Assembly (NCBI GenBank): GCA_033239525.1
Contig: BSYO01000022.1
Span: forward strand, 12,472,923 to 12,536,922
Origin: Nepenthes gracilis
Lineage: Eukaryota; Streptophyta; Magnoliopsida; Caryophyllales; Nepenthaceae
Direction of reading: 5' to 3'
DNA: 64,000 nt
Of the stretch, positions 26,969 to 38,703 are shown one piece after another. Made by a program: the position numbers and the translations under genes. A model generated the notes under the pieces. It made no database searches. It saw only the letters and a list, made by a program, of their open reading frames with translations, and was not told the DNA's origin. Within the stretch, counting starts at the first letter, position 1. Each line of letters opens with the position of its first letter.

Positions 26969-27104
26969 TGGTTATCCTCGATTATCACCTTAAGGTCCTA
27001 AGGCATGCCGGAGAATCTTATCTCCCAATACTAAGGTCTGAACTTATTTATCTTAACATAAAGTTGGTTTACATTTTCTTTGTTCATTCCGGACGGTCAT
27101 ATCA

Positions 27105-27690
27105 CAAGTCGATTTCAAAGTTTCAATACAGATGCCGGTTTTAAATCATAATACGAGGCCAGTTTCAATTATAATACAAGGCCGGTTTTAAAAATTACAA
27201 TGCAAATGCCGATTTCAAAATTACGATACAAGTGTCGGTTTCAATCATAAAACAAGGCCGATTTCGAAATTACACTACAAGGCCGGTTTCAAAATCACGG
27301 AGTAAATGTCGGTTTTAAAATTATGATACAAGTGTCGGTTTCAATCATAACACAAGGCTGGTTTTAAAATCACAATACAAGGCCGGTTTAAAAATTACAA
27401 AGCAAATGCAGGTTTCAAAATTATAATATAAGGCCAGTTTCAAAATCACAGAGCAAATGCCGGTTTTAAAATTACAATACAAATGCCGATTTTGATTAAG
27501 ACTGATTTTAATTATCCTTAGCCGGTTTCAAATAATATGCAAGGACGGTTTCAAATTAACGTGCAAGGCCGGTTTTGATATTTACTTAAGCCAATTTCAA
27601 ATTATACTATAAGGCCGGTTCAAATTATCTTACTAATCAAGGCCGATTTCAAATTTGGGTAATGCAAGTGACATACAAGCCGGTCTACTT
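27105..27690 (+). repeat. Minisatellite, about 25-bp unit, around 20 copies
   Basis: Degenerate units built around GGCCGGTTTCAAAATTACAA, spaced mostly 24-27 bp apart. Variants alternate AAGGCCGG, AATGCCGG and AGTGTCGG. The array is most regular at 27120-27480 and loosens toward 27690. Inside LTR F. Confidence 0.88.
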
Positions 27691-30332
27691 CCTCATTTTC
27701 ATGTACTCCAGTTTAAACATAAGTTTAACAGAAAGCAGAGGACAGAAGGCAAAAAGTATGAATTTAAACTAGAATACAGCTTATTAAACAGTAATTAAAA
27801 CTGTATACATTTAACCTAAATCAGAAGGAAAAACTTACAGTTTTTAAAGTTGAAACTTTGGAGACTGAAGTATATTTGCAAAGTATGAACTTTAAAAGTT
27901 GGGCACACTTGAACTTAAAAAGAATGATCATCCGAAGTATACTTGTAATATTCTAAAGTTAAAAACAGAGTATACATTTGCATTAAATCATGAATTTAAA
28001 AGCAGGGGATACACTTGGCTGATAGTCGTTCGCACACCCTTACAGACTGGAAGTTTTCTCTCCTCCTCTACTTCTTACTGTTCTTTTTGCCGGTCGCTTA
28101 TACTTGCTTCCTCAATTGAAGCTGAGTATATATAGAGGAAGCATTAGGTGGAGTGAGTGGGGATAAGTTACCTACCTAATACTTCTTCTCAGAGGTTAGG
28201 TGGGAGTAAGTAGTCTAAACTATTTACTTTGGTACTTCTTCTCAGACGGCTAACGAGGTGGTTCACTTACTTCATTTAGTTAGGGTTTAGTTGGGTTCTA
28301 ACTAATTAGTAATGTTGATCATTGTCTTTAGTTGCCCTTAATTTATTCTAGTCAACTCTTTGGTCGGTCAATATTTTGACACTGGTCAACATCACAATTT
28401 TTGGTCAACCCTTAGTCAAACCGGTCAATATTCTAAAGCTGGTCAACCTTCTAAAATCCGGTCAACCTTACAAGTTTCGGTCAACATTTTCTTATCAACT
28501 ATTCCGGACTTCAAGTAGTCCGGCCTTCTGTTGGCACAAGCTACTCTAATTTTTAAGTGGCATAAGGCCACTCCGGTATTGAAGGGTATAAGGCCACTCT
28601 GGCCTCTAGATTTCATTATACTCTGGGTGTTAATATTTTATTCCGATTTTAAGTTCTCTTTTGATTTCGAAATCTCACACCATCCTTCTTTTTTATAAAT
28701 TTGCTCCTTCTCTCTCTCAAATTCCACCGATGCTATTGAAATCGGGTTATGTGTGGGATTTCTATAGAAATTGTTGCAAAAGCAAAATTGAGAAAATATG
28801 GCTTCGTGCTCTGCTGGGTGTTCAGCTGTTGGCACATTAAGGGATGAATCTAGGAACTAGGTAATTATAAATATTATGTATGTTGGTTGGGTGCATATGT
28901 ATTCTCTCTCTATATATATATATATATATGATGTATATTTGTACTGGGAATATATATATATTCATATAAAGATTGTATGGTGGCTTATAAGAAGCAATTA
29001 ATGATATTATATGACTTTGTAGGGTCTCACTTATTTAGCCAAGTTGATTGAACTAATTTGATTATCGTAGATTTTGTCAAGATGTGACAATTGAGAATTA
29101 AACTATGGCCTTAGAAATAGGATTCAAATATCAAAATAGATTGGAGGATTATGTAAATGTTTGAGACTGATTAATTAATTATTTATTTTTGGATTTCCTT
29201 GTTAAATTTTCGGTAACCTATTCTTCATGTTAACTTTATTATGTGCATACATTTTGGTGGCATTTTATGGTTAGGTTGAGGAGAGCGTATAAAAATATTA
29301 AGGCATCAAGTTAAATAAAAAGTTACGAAATCTTAGTGTGGTTTACTTTTTCTAATTACTGAATCCATATTCTAGAGGTTAAGGTTATTTGGATGGATAC
29401 TCATAATTCTGTGAACCTATTACACGAGATATTAGTGGATATCATATCGAGGTTGTGTTGAGTTTGACTTGTTAATTATATGAGTATTCTATTTTCAAAG
29501 GGGTAGGATCAGAGGATCACAAAATAGTGCGATTTACCCAACAAGATAACGGAAATATTGTTCGTATAGATTGGATATGGTACTTGTACACTATGGCTGA
29601 CAAGTATTTAGAGACCATAGGGCCGCTTGTCAAACTTGCGGGCACCAATACATTGAGGAGTTACCTAGCCACTTGGGGTGGGTGTGTGGATTGTTGGTTT
29701 ATAGTGATGTATAAGATTTGAGAAGACTTTTATGACATTTCTTATAATTGGACCTCTTTTTTGATAGGTTAAATAGAACCTAAACTATTATTAACACTCG
29801 AATTTGATGGAATTCAATTTACATTTCTAATAATTTGTTATCATGTGGCCTTTGAGTCGTAGATATGACAAGTCGTTGAATATCAGATAATCATCAATTT
29901 ATCTTATTGAATTATTATGTTATTATTATCCGAGACGTTATATTGTATTCTATTATTTTATTAATTTATTTACTTATTGGGTATTTGACTCACATTTACG
30001 TTTTATTAGTCTTAGAGTAAAAATTTATGACAGGTTAGTAGAAATTGTATTGTTATTGAGAAATTTCGAGATAGAGATGATCTTAGGATTAGAAGCTTGT
30101 GACGAAAAGTTCTAGAGTTAGTTTTATTGGTCGAGGTTTTATTTTATTAGGTTATCAGGACTACGTTCCTAGGATTATAATGTATAAATATTTATTATCT
30201 CTAGAAAATTATTTATAAGAATTATACTTATTATATTTTATTTAATGATATATTTATGAGGTTATTTATAATTTTAAATTTTTACGTGGTGATTTTAGAT
30301 CAGGTCCAGTGATCTGGGCTCAAGGTGTCATA

Positions 30333-31106
30333 ATAATAATCAATCAAACCCAAGAAACTCCTTACTTTCGTAACATTGATCGATTGATCCCAAATTGCCA
30401 CAGTTTTAAATTTCTTCGGGTCCACTAAAACACTACCCTTGGAAATTATGTCTCCTAAAAATGGTACTTCTTCCAACTAAAATTCATATTTATTCAATTT
30501 AGCAAATAATTTTCTTTCCCTCATTGTGTACATTGTAATCCTTAAATGAGTTTCATACTTCTCAAATTTTTTAAAATAGATCAAAATATTGCTGATAAAA
30601 ATAACTACAAATGATCCAGATAAGGTTGAAATGCCCGATTCTTGAGATCTATAAATGCTACTGGTGCATTCATAAATCCAAAATGTATCACCAAAAATTT
30701 ATAATAGTCATACATTATTCTGAATGTTGTTTTTGGTACGTCCTCATGTTTAGTCATCAATTGATGGTATTTTGAATACGAATTGACTTAGAGAAGACTT
30801 GCAGACCTTACAATTGATCGAATAGGTCATCTATTCTCTGAAGATGGTACTTATTTTTAATTATAATCTTATTTAATTTTTGGTAATTAATACATAGCCT
30901 TATCAATCTATCCTTCTCCACAAAGAGCACTGAGGCACCCTAAGATGATATACTCAGTCGAATAAAATCTTTCTCCAACAAATCATGTAATTGTTACTTC
31001 AATTTTTTCAATTTGGATAGAGCCATTCCGTAGGGAGCCCTTGAAATGGATGCAGATCTTGACACAATATCAATAGTAAATTTGATTTCTCTATTAGAAG
31101 GTAACA
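30333..31106 (-). pseudogene. Element D: reverse transcriptase
   Basis: Minus strand, in order: IKFTIDIVSRSA and ISRAPYGMA at the upper end, then [20 protein letters not shown], then [12 protein letters not shown], and at about 30580-30600 FVVIFISNILIYF. The YxDD-type catalytic box (normally two Asp) has become FISN, so both catalytic Asp are gone. Next is KLFAKLNKYEF, and FLGLIDYY lies at the edge of E1. Stops are present within the conserved core. Confidence 0.85.
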
Positions 31107-33658
31107 TGTAATATCTCTAATCTCCATTAAATTTATTTTGGATAAATTATTATTTTGGATGTATTTATTATTTTGGATAATTTTGATATGATAAAAATTA
31201 TATATTTTTATATTATAAAAATTTTAGATGATATTTGAATCAATTAGGTTAGGACCCAAGGCACGCTGGTGTTGGCGTGTGAGTACTGATTGGATTATAA
31301 AAGGAAAGAAAAAGGGAATAAAAAATATAAAATAATAATAATAAATAAAAAAGAAAAAGAGATAAAAGGGAGAAGTAGTCGCGGGCAGTAGAAGGAAAAA
31401 AGAAATAATAAAAAGAGGAGAATGAGAGGAAGGGAAAGGTAGTGCGCTAGAGGCACAGTGGCTGATCGTCGGCGAATGGAGGAGGCGGCACGGGAGTGCT
31501 GCGGCAAGGAGACATTTACATTGCCGTTATCGCCTGTCAAGAAATGAGGTGGTGTAACTACGAGCAGAAGGAAAAATTGCCACCATCACCGAAGAAGATG
31601 CATGAAATTGAGGCAAGCAAAATTTCCTTTTCTCTTTATGATACCAAATCCTTGCTTTCATGTACCATTTTTAGAGGATCGGTTGAAGAGGAAGGAGAGA
31701 GAAGAGAGGAGAGAGAAGAGAAAAGGGGAAATAGGGTTTTGTGTAAGGAGGAGGAAGGGGGACAAGAAAAGTAGAGGAAGAAAAAGGGAGCAGAAGGAGA
31801 GAAGGAGGAGGCACGCTAGTGAGTTGCACAAAGGAGCGCACAACTGGAAGGTGGTAGAGTTGCGAACAGTGCATCGGTGTGGAGAAAAAAAATATACTGG
31901 GAAGGTCGATGACGGCTGTAGGACACAGAGGTGATGGCCAAAGGAAGTAGCAAAGGCGGTAGCACGTGTGGCAAGATGGCTAGCGACGAGGAGAGAGAAA
32001 TAGCAGAGGTAGAGAGAAAAGACGTGCCAACAGGAGAAAGAAACTGCAATTCGGACACTTCGAAACATCCTTTTTCTTCGATCTGTGGAGTCTAAAATGG
32101 TGGTAAGTATCCTCTCATCCTATTTTTAATTTATTTCAGCCTTTGATATATTCTGAATGCATATTTTATATCAATATATTATATCAATAATGGGCGAGGT
32201 CTGAGACCCGGTGGGTCAGTGTATTTGTGATTTCATGGCAGTTTGAGACCATAGTGGGTCGATGTATAAAGGCCATGAGTTATAGGCCTAAAATGTAGTC
32301 AATATTGGCAATAGGATGATCGAGAGTTGCAGGCATAAAATGCGGTTAATATTGGAAATAGGATGGCTGAGAACTACAGGCTTAAAAATAGATAATATTA
32401 GAATAGGAAGACCGAGAATTATAGACCTAAAATATAGTCAGACTAATAGCCAATAATATAAAATGGTCGAGAGTTACGGGGATAAAATGTAGTCGAGCTA
32501 ATAACCAATGATATGAAATGGTCGAGAGTTATTGGCCTAAAACATAGTGGGCCTAACAATCAATGATATGAAATGGCTGGAGTTGTAGGCCTAAAATATA
32601 GTTAAATTGATAACCAATGATGTGAAATGGCAGAATATTACAGTTCTAAAATGTAATTGGGTTGATAGCCAATGATATGAGATGGTTGAAAGCTATAGAC
32701 CTAAAATATAGTCGGGTTGATAGCTATTGATATGAGATGGTTGAAAGTTATAGGGCTAAAATATAATCAAATTGATAGCCAATGACATAAAATGGTTAAG
32801 AGTTACGGGTCTAAAATATAGTCAGATTGATAATGAATTATGTGAGATGATCGAGAGTTATAAGCCTAAAATATAGCCGAGTTGATAGCCAATGTTGTGG
32901 GATGATTTAGAATTGCCAACCTAAAATATAGTCGTTATGATATGCAGACTCGGACTCTATTCTCCGTTATGTGGGTGTGCGGTGCCTTCCGTTATATGGT
33001 TGTGATGAGGCTTCTAATATGTGTTTCTGCTTTGGGTATGATGAGGCATTTTGATTTGTGTTTGTGCTTCGGGTGCGATGAAAGATATTCGGATTTGTAT
33101 TTGTTGTCTGCTTTTGATATTTGATTTTAAACTCTTCCTCTGATTTTGCAAATGCTATTTTGGGCATGTTATGTCAATACGTGTTGAACATTTAGCTCAT
33201 GTGTTCATGTTTTCATATCTTCAGATTAGTAGATAGTTGGAATCTTTTGCAAGAGTTGGACAAGATTGGATGTGGTGTCACGTGACCCAATGAGTTTAAC
33301 GTTCGTATGATTCAATTGGCATTGGTTGTATTCTCTTGCTATTTGAATGGATTTGTTATAAGTTTTATTTCAGATATTGATAATTGGCCAAGAGTGGGCC
33401 TTTGGATTATATAATAATAACAGTTGGATCTATATATGTTATGTAGATGAATTAATATTTTGTTTAGATATTTCTCTTACGATATGTTTGAGCAAGTTGT
33501 ATATATATATATTGTCCAGACAGTGATCCGATGAGATCCTATACGAATTCTATTTTATCGAGTCTTTTGGATTTGGGTTTGTCATGCCTGGATATATTTA
33601 AGATTTTTTATTTCATATATAATAATTTATTAAATCTACTAAATTCTGAGACGTGACA
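31107..33658 (+). mobile_element. Solo LTR 'E2' inside element D
   Basis: Starts TGTAATATCTC and ends GACGTGACA. TAACA (31102-31106) and TAACC (33659-33663) form a target duplication with one mismatch, and element D's frame between protease and RT continues when one copy is removed. At 2.55 kb it is a shorter relative of C and E1. It contains a purine-rich tract (31310-31830), a G-GTAAGT donor-like site (32102-32108), and a 12-copy minisatellite. Arg/Lys-rich or Leu-rich frames at 31600-32070 are by-products of the purine tract. Confidence 0.85.
32275..32943 (+). repeat. Minisatellite, about 55-bp unit, about 12 copies
   Basis: Each unit has a GAGAGTTAYAGGCCTAAAAT-like head, then TATAGTCGGGTTGATAG, CCAATGATATGA and GATGGTT. 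Consecutive heads near 32802 and 32857 are exactly 55 bp apart, and others vary by a few bases. It fills about a quarter of LTR E2. Confidence 0.9.
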
Positions 33659-35184
33659 TAACCTAGGCAAATTCTTTGAAAAAACATCCCCAAATTTGCA
33701 TACTACTGGATTCTCCTCAATGGCGACATTTTAACTTCTTGATATGGTCACATAAGCCAAATAAGTTTGGCATTCATCTTTTATCAATTGGCTTGTATGA
33801 AAAGTCAGAATCAATCTGATTGTCTTCTTTTTGACATTTCTTTGAAACTTAAAGGATCCATGTCTCGGAATAAAAAACAAAACTGACTTATTGTAGCAGT
33901 CTACAATGGCATGAAAATATGCTGACCAATTCATTCTCAAAATAACATCGAAATCAGGCATATCAAGTAAAATCAAGTTTGCCAATAATTCAAACTTATT
34001 GATCCAAACTAGGCATTGAGGATATATAATATCAACCAATAAAAATTTACCCACTGAGGTAGATATTATCAATGCAAACTCTAAAATTTGAGGGGACATG
34101 TGCAAATTATAGACAAATACTAAAGCGACAAAATAATACGTAGACCCAATATCAATTAAAATATGAGCCATAGAGTCAGAGATTCGTACATTACCTTCAA
34201 CCACTGAAGAGTCCACTCTCACATCCTTAGCCATTGCCATAAAAGTCCTGCCGGCATGATTTTTGACACAAAATTTGCACACTATTTTTGTATACTGAGG
34301 TTTCATTGGCAAAGACTTCACCTCAATTAGTTTTTCCTTATCTTGGGCTTAGACTTTAAGACAGAACCTCTGACCTTTAAATTTTGGCCTCTATTCTCTG
34401 ATATTCATTCAAAATATTTTTCCTTCAACTACTATTGTTCGATATGTGTGGCCTTATCAAGGACTTCAATATATGTCTGTAGTCCAAGGGGTACTAATTG
34501 CTTCCTAATTGAATCTTGAAGCCATTGCAAAAACATCTGAGCTCTCCGCGCCTCATCCGCCACTACGTGAGGAGTAAAGCGGGTAATTCAGTAAATTTAG
34601 TATCCTATTTCGTTACTATCTTATTCCCTTGCTTCAATTAACTAAATTCGTCCTCCTTAATATCCTGGACACTAGATGAAATGAATTTCTCTATAAATAA
34701 TTCTACAAATACGTCCCATGAAATCTTCTTATTATCCATTCCCAAATCTCGGCTTTGTGTGAACAACCACCGACACACCTCCCCTTCCAGCTTATAAATG
34801 AAAAACTTTACTTTATTCTCCTCAGGACAGTTGTTCACTTTAAACACCTTCTCTACTTGCTAAATCTAGTTCTCCACTTTGATGGGGTCAAATTCTTCCA
34901 AGAATTCAAGAATGTACTCATTCTTGAAGCAATCAAAGGGCATCTTACCAAACCCCTAGTTAACCATCCTTTTCATGGCAGCTGACTCTTCATCTTGTCA
35001 TTGAATCATATGATCCATAATATCACTCATGTGGCTCATCAATGCTAGGTAATCATCCTTACAGTTGAAACCTGATCCTCCACACCCTAATCCTCTATTA
35101 TTTGCTATACTCATACAAAATATTCAAACATCAAAATTAACTCAAGAGTACATCTCCTTATGACTCTTCTTTGATATCATTTTT
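33659..35184 (-). pseudogene. Element D: gag and protease
   Basis: Minus strand. At 34638-34847 a gag segment is open (GEVCRWLFTQSRDL, WDVFVELFIEKF). At 33731-34321 an open 196-residue frame carries the protease: ILIDIGSTYYFVA stands where family members have an active D-T/S-G, so the active triad is altered to D-I-G. It is followed by MPDFDVILRMNWSAYFHAIVDC, cited here only by its opening MPDFDVIL and closing HAIVDC as the typical Tekay post-protease motif. A start codon at 34321 is internal to the ancestral polyprotein, not a true gene start. The zinc-knuckle region between the two segments is too decayed to read. The decayed primer site lies just below 35184. Confidence 0.82.
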
Positions 35185-37225
35185 TATCATAAATTGGGAC
35201 CAAAGTAAGTTCTAATAATAATTAAAAATAATTATAGTTCACAAAATAAAATTCCAAAGATAAGACTATAACCAGTATAAAATATTAAATTCGGGCGTGA
35301 CCTGACAATATGTCCAAGAGTCCTGACATAACAAGAATAATAGATGATAATACTATCATTAATTCATATATTCTCTTCAGACTACTTATCTAGATAAATA
35401 ATTAACCATAACCTACTCAAAAGTCTATAAGAAAAAGTAACAACTCATAATACAAATAAAATCACTAATCTATAATGCCATAAATATCCAATTAATTGAA
35501 TAATTCGAACACTATCTCGATATTACAAGATACTATTATTATCCTGTCTACCACCTCAAATAATACCAAACTATATCTAATAAGAATATAATTCGAGTAT
35601 AAAACTAATACTCATAGAATATGATCAAAATCTTTGCAAATAATTACGTCTGAACTCCTTATAATGTATCCGTAATCTACGAATTTAAAGGAATAAAAAA
35701 TAATAAAAATATGAATCAAGTACACAATAAGTATTATTATATAATATTTAAGAAACTATATGTCCAAAATCAGGGTAAGGTAACAAATCAACTAAACAAA
35801 AACCATAAAAGCTGAAGTCCAAATTTGTGATGCGTCAAACAAATGAAAATTCGAATGTGGTCTTGTATTCAAAAGTCTAATCTGAAACGAATGCCAAAAA
35901 CTTTCTAAAGTATAAATCCAACTAAATCTCCACTGCAGGTGAAACATGCTACTGTAGGTGAAACATGTGAATCTTAATCAAAATCTTACATATTCGAATC
36001 CATACAGGTAAAATTGTCAAAAATCTAAAGTATACTCAAATTGGAGAGTCAAAGATCGAAAGACTAACTTTGAGGAATGATTATTCATACTCCGATAATT
36101 TTAAATCACAATCAGTACTATTTAGACTCTTAAGATGGCCATCTACATATTTTGTCACTTGTTGATATGGGATGCACTCCTTAAATTTGTATGAATATAT
36201 TAGTTTCGTTTAATTTCTTATGATAGTTTAATAAAAATACATACCGAGGGTCTCTACATAAAAAATCTAACAAAAAAAGTATAATGCTTTTCCTATCTGG
36301 TAAAAAAGGTACAATGCTTCCATTCAGAAAGATCTAACACAAATTTTTTCACCGAAAAAAGTACATATATCAAATCGAATTCACAAAGATAGAGCTCGAC
36401 CTAAAGCATATTGCATGGATACCACATGCAAGGCCCATATATAAGTTTTCGTGACTTTTTACAAATATTTTTATACATATCTATAACATTTCGAAATATT
36501 TATCTATTTTTCACAAGACTAGCAAAAAACCTTAGATAATAATAAAACTAAAGTAAAATCTCAAAATAACGGATAAAAGTAACATGTATACACGATGAAT
36601 CAAAATATGGTAAATAAAATGACATGTATGTATATTAAATTTACCAAATGTAAACAAAATTAATAAAAAATAGAAATAAATTAATAACAGGATATAAGGA
36701 TATTTGTCTCAATATCAAATCTAACAAATTTGACTAAAAGATATCTTGAAATCCATCTTCTTCTCTTCCTCCTCTCCTCTCCCTTTTCTCTCTTCTTTCT
36801 TTTCTTCCCACTAGAAATGAGTGAAAACAGCGTAAGCTGTCCTTATACACTTGAATTGGCACAGGAGCGCTGCTTAAGTGCGTGTCAGGTGCCGCGCCTG
36901 ACCCCATTTGTGCATGACTACTGTCTCATGTATTCCTCAAGCATGAGCACCCTGAAATCTACGCTGAGCGTCACTTTAGGTGTGCATCAAGCAACTTTCA
37001 AAACTGTCCAACTTGGCTCGAGTGGTCAACAAGCGCTTCTCGAGTGTACCCAATTTGTCAAATGTGCATGAGCGCACATTGGGCATGCTTTAAGTGTCGA
37101 AATTGCTTCCATATTCTTTTTTTATTTTTTGAATTTCACTTTGTACAATCATTTCTAACATATACAAACTAATTGAAAATAAACTAATAATATTAAATTA
37201 TTTGAACGGAGAATTGGGTATTACA
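35185..37225 (-). repeat. Element D 5' LTR
   Basis: Partner of 20298-22356. The minus strand starts TGTAATACCCAATTC at 37225. The low end (TATCATAAATTGG) has lost a clean CA terminus. The NIMIN-like gene lies only about 0.6 kb beyond its upper end and is transcribed toward it. Confidence 0.83.
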
Positions 37226-37775
37226 ATTACATCATAAAGCAACCTAAAATGCTAAAAGATTTGTAGATGTAACTTGAGCATAAGGTGGAGGCAGTAGAAT
37301 GTTGTAGGGTCCCTCGTGTGCTCTAGTTGGCCCTTTGAAAGGACTAGAAATGACTACGATCTTATATGGGTCTAAGTGAATGACTTTATTTATATGAATA
37401 AATGATTTATGTAACTTTAACATTAACACCAGTTGTAGGGATTAAAGATCTTAAAATCAAATTTTAAAATTTTTTTTGGGTTGTATTCTTCTTTCTATTA
37501 TGGAGAAAATGCAAATATCTTTCAATTGAATTTTGTAATATCTGACAACTCTACTTATAACAATGAATCTCAAAGAGATTACAGGCGCAGGTAGCAAACA
37601 TAATAGGCACAGATAGCAAACACAACGATGTAAATTGATTAGGATTTCACATGATGGGAATGTTTAGGGTTCCATTGTAGTTTGGCCATTACAATTATTG
37701 TACAACATCTAAATTTTACAGTAAACATATAATAAAATACATGCCAAAAGGACAAATATTAAAACTTGTCATATT
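37226..37775. other. Single-copy-looking spacer between element D and the NIMIN-like gene
   Basis: No retroelement motif and no convincing frame is seen. The short minus frame at 37244-37429 has no recognisable domain. The region would hold the 3' flank of the NIMIN-like gene. Confidence 0.5.
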
Positions 37776-37781
37776 TTTATT
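37776..37781 (-). terminator. Poly(A) signal of the NIMIN-like gene
   Basis: Minus strand reads AATAAA, 50 bp downstream of the stop codon, within an AT-rich stretch typical of plant near-upstream elements. It is the only canonical hexamer I noticed close to the gene. Confidence 0.55.
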
Positions 37782-37831
37782 ATTACTTTCTCATGGAGCA
37801 GACATAGGACAAAAGAAAGGGAATCATTAGG

Positions 37832-38293
37832 TTAGAGAGCGAGCTTGAGGTCTAAGCCATCATCTTTCGGTGGACTCCGATTGTGATGCTGGTCCATACG
37901 ATCATCATGCGTTTTGATTTTGTGACAAGCACTCGGCAAGATCATCGGAAACTCCGCCCGGTTAACCGTAAAGTCCTCCCACTTGAATGATGGAATCCAA
38001 CTCGATTCCGCCCCTTGGGCCACCTTCGTCTTCTTGCTCTCTCTTCTCTCCGCCTCCGACGAACTCTGCAATTCGATTCTCTGCCGATCACGCGCTTCCC
38101 TGCAGCTCCTTATCAGCGCATAAAACTTCTCTATCTTCTCCTCCTCTCTCTGAGGATCGTCTTCGTCCATCGGCGTAACCGCAGTAGTTTTCGGATCGCT
38201 GCCGTAGTCATTCTCGATTGGTTCTTTTCGACCATCCTGACCCGCCTTCTTCCTCTTTGCAGCAATTTTCCGATAGCCAATGTAGCTCTCCAT
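37832..38293 (-). CDS. NIMIN3: NIM1/NPR1-interacting protein, NIMIN3-like
   Basis: Intact, intronless 153-residue frame, the only intact gene in the window. A basic N-terminus (RKIAAKRKKAG, residues 8-18) could serve nuclear import. Residues 50-70 hold the acidic-to-basic block EEEKIEKFYALIRSCREARD. Residues 102-108 read SFKWEDF, containing the EDF motif known in NIMIN1/NIMIN3 for NPR1 binding. The C-terminus LDLKLAL (147-153) is an EAR (LxLxL) repressor motif. Arabidopsis NIMIN3 has these three blocks in the same order; I see no DxFFK box, which points to the NIMIN3 type over NIMIN1/2. Family members bind NPR1-class salicylic-acid co-activators in the nucleus and dampen defence genes. At 153 residues it is longer than Arabidopsis NIMIN3. 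The ATG has G at -3 and G at +4, and a TATA box lies 129 bp upstream. Overlapping plus-strand frames are shadows. Confidence 0.9.
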   Translation of the reverse strand: MESYIGYRKIAAKRKKAGQDGRKEPIENDYGSDPKTTAVTPMDEDDPQREEEKIEKFYALIRSCREARDRQRIELQSSSEAERRESKKTKVAQGAESSWIPSFKWEDFTVNRAEFPMILPSACHKIKTHDDRMDQHHNRSPPKDDGLDLKLAL

Positions 38294-38421
38294 GACTAGA
38301 TCAAAAGGAGAGGGAAGCAGATATGAGATTTGAAACAGATTAGATTGATCGGGAAAAGGAAAGTAAATTATCAGTCTCTCTTACCGCTCCGGCTGCCCGT
38401 TGGTGACGCAAGGGATTTGGA

Positions 38422-38428
38422 ATTTATA
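38422..38428 (-). promoter_or_regulatory. TATA box of the NIMIN-like gene
   Basis: Minus strand reads CTATAAATTCC in a locally GC-rich setting (CGCCG just upstream), 129 bp before the ATG. This predicts a leader of about 100 bases. Confidence 0.7.
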
Positions 38429-38703
38429 GCGGCGTTTGGTTAAACGTTTCGGCCGTGTCAAAAGACGCTATTGCCCATTGCCCACTACAAAATCACAAAC
38501 TAACCAAAAGGCAGTTTAATTTTGCCTATATCACCCATCTATTTATTTTTATATAAAAATAATTAAAATATTATAATACTAATTTTTTTTTAAAAAAATA
38601 ATTAAAAAATATTCCTCAATGTCTTTACTCGATCCCCTTTTTTCATTGGTTACACTTGAAATTGTTTGTTACTCAATGTCTACGTTGTTCAAGCCACGCG
38701 TTA

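Larger units (their letters stand above)
26137..28679 (-). mobile_element. Solo LTR 'F' nested in E1
   Basis: Plus-strand ends TGCGACAGAAC and ATCTCACA, giving TGTGAGAT...GTCGCA on the minus strand. CCATC at 26132-26136 and 28680-28684 is an exact target duplication. Its low end resembles that of element B's LTR (TGTGACAGA followed by a T run). It holds two separate tandem arrays (26861-26968 and 27105-27690). No internal coding region or second LTR is present, so it is a solo LTR of a Tekay-like family. Confidence 0.87.
24488..30332 (+). mobile_element. Solo LTR 'E1' inside element D, itself split by solo LTR F
   Basis: Starts TGTAACACTATG and ends GGTGTCATA (expected CACA with one C-to-T change). 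ATAAT at 24483-24487 and 30333-30337 is an exact target duplication, and element D's RT/RNase H frame resumes across it. Net of F and its duplication it is about 3.3 kb, similar to C (3.6 kb). It aligns with L (reverse strand) over 29290-30330. It contains a purine/pyrimidine-biased stretch (24850-25440) and the AGGCAAAT donor-like site (26102-26109). No protein-coding gene is supported. Confidence 0.87.
20298..37225 (-). mobile_element. Element D: Tekay-like Ty3/gypsy chromovirus, split by E1 and E2
   Basis: LTRs 20298-22356 and 35185-37225, both about 2.05 kb, in minus orientation (upper copy starts TGTAATACCC). Between them, in transcription order, lie a decayed Met primer site (TGATATCAAAG, about 35169-35179), gag, protease, RT, RNase H, integrase and a chromodomain-like tail. 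Long insertions E2 and E1 separate protease from RT, and RT from RNase H. The host frame continues across both. The outer flanks GTTTA and ATTAC do not match, so the low-side LTR boundary is uncertain or the duplication has decayed. Without insertions the element would be about 8.5 kb. Every segment carries stops or lost catalytic residues. Confidence 0.85.

Noticed and set aside
27105..27690. CRISPR-like regular array
   Set aside because: Units are contiguous tandem copies without unique spacers, in a plant LTR.
29527..29721. 64-residue frame (MRFTQQDNGNIVRI...) as a possible gene
   Set aside because: The same DNA occurs on the minus strand of LTR L near 1140-1300 with the frame broken, so it is LTR sequence.
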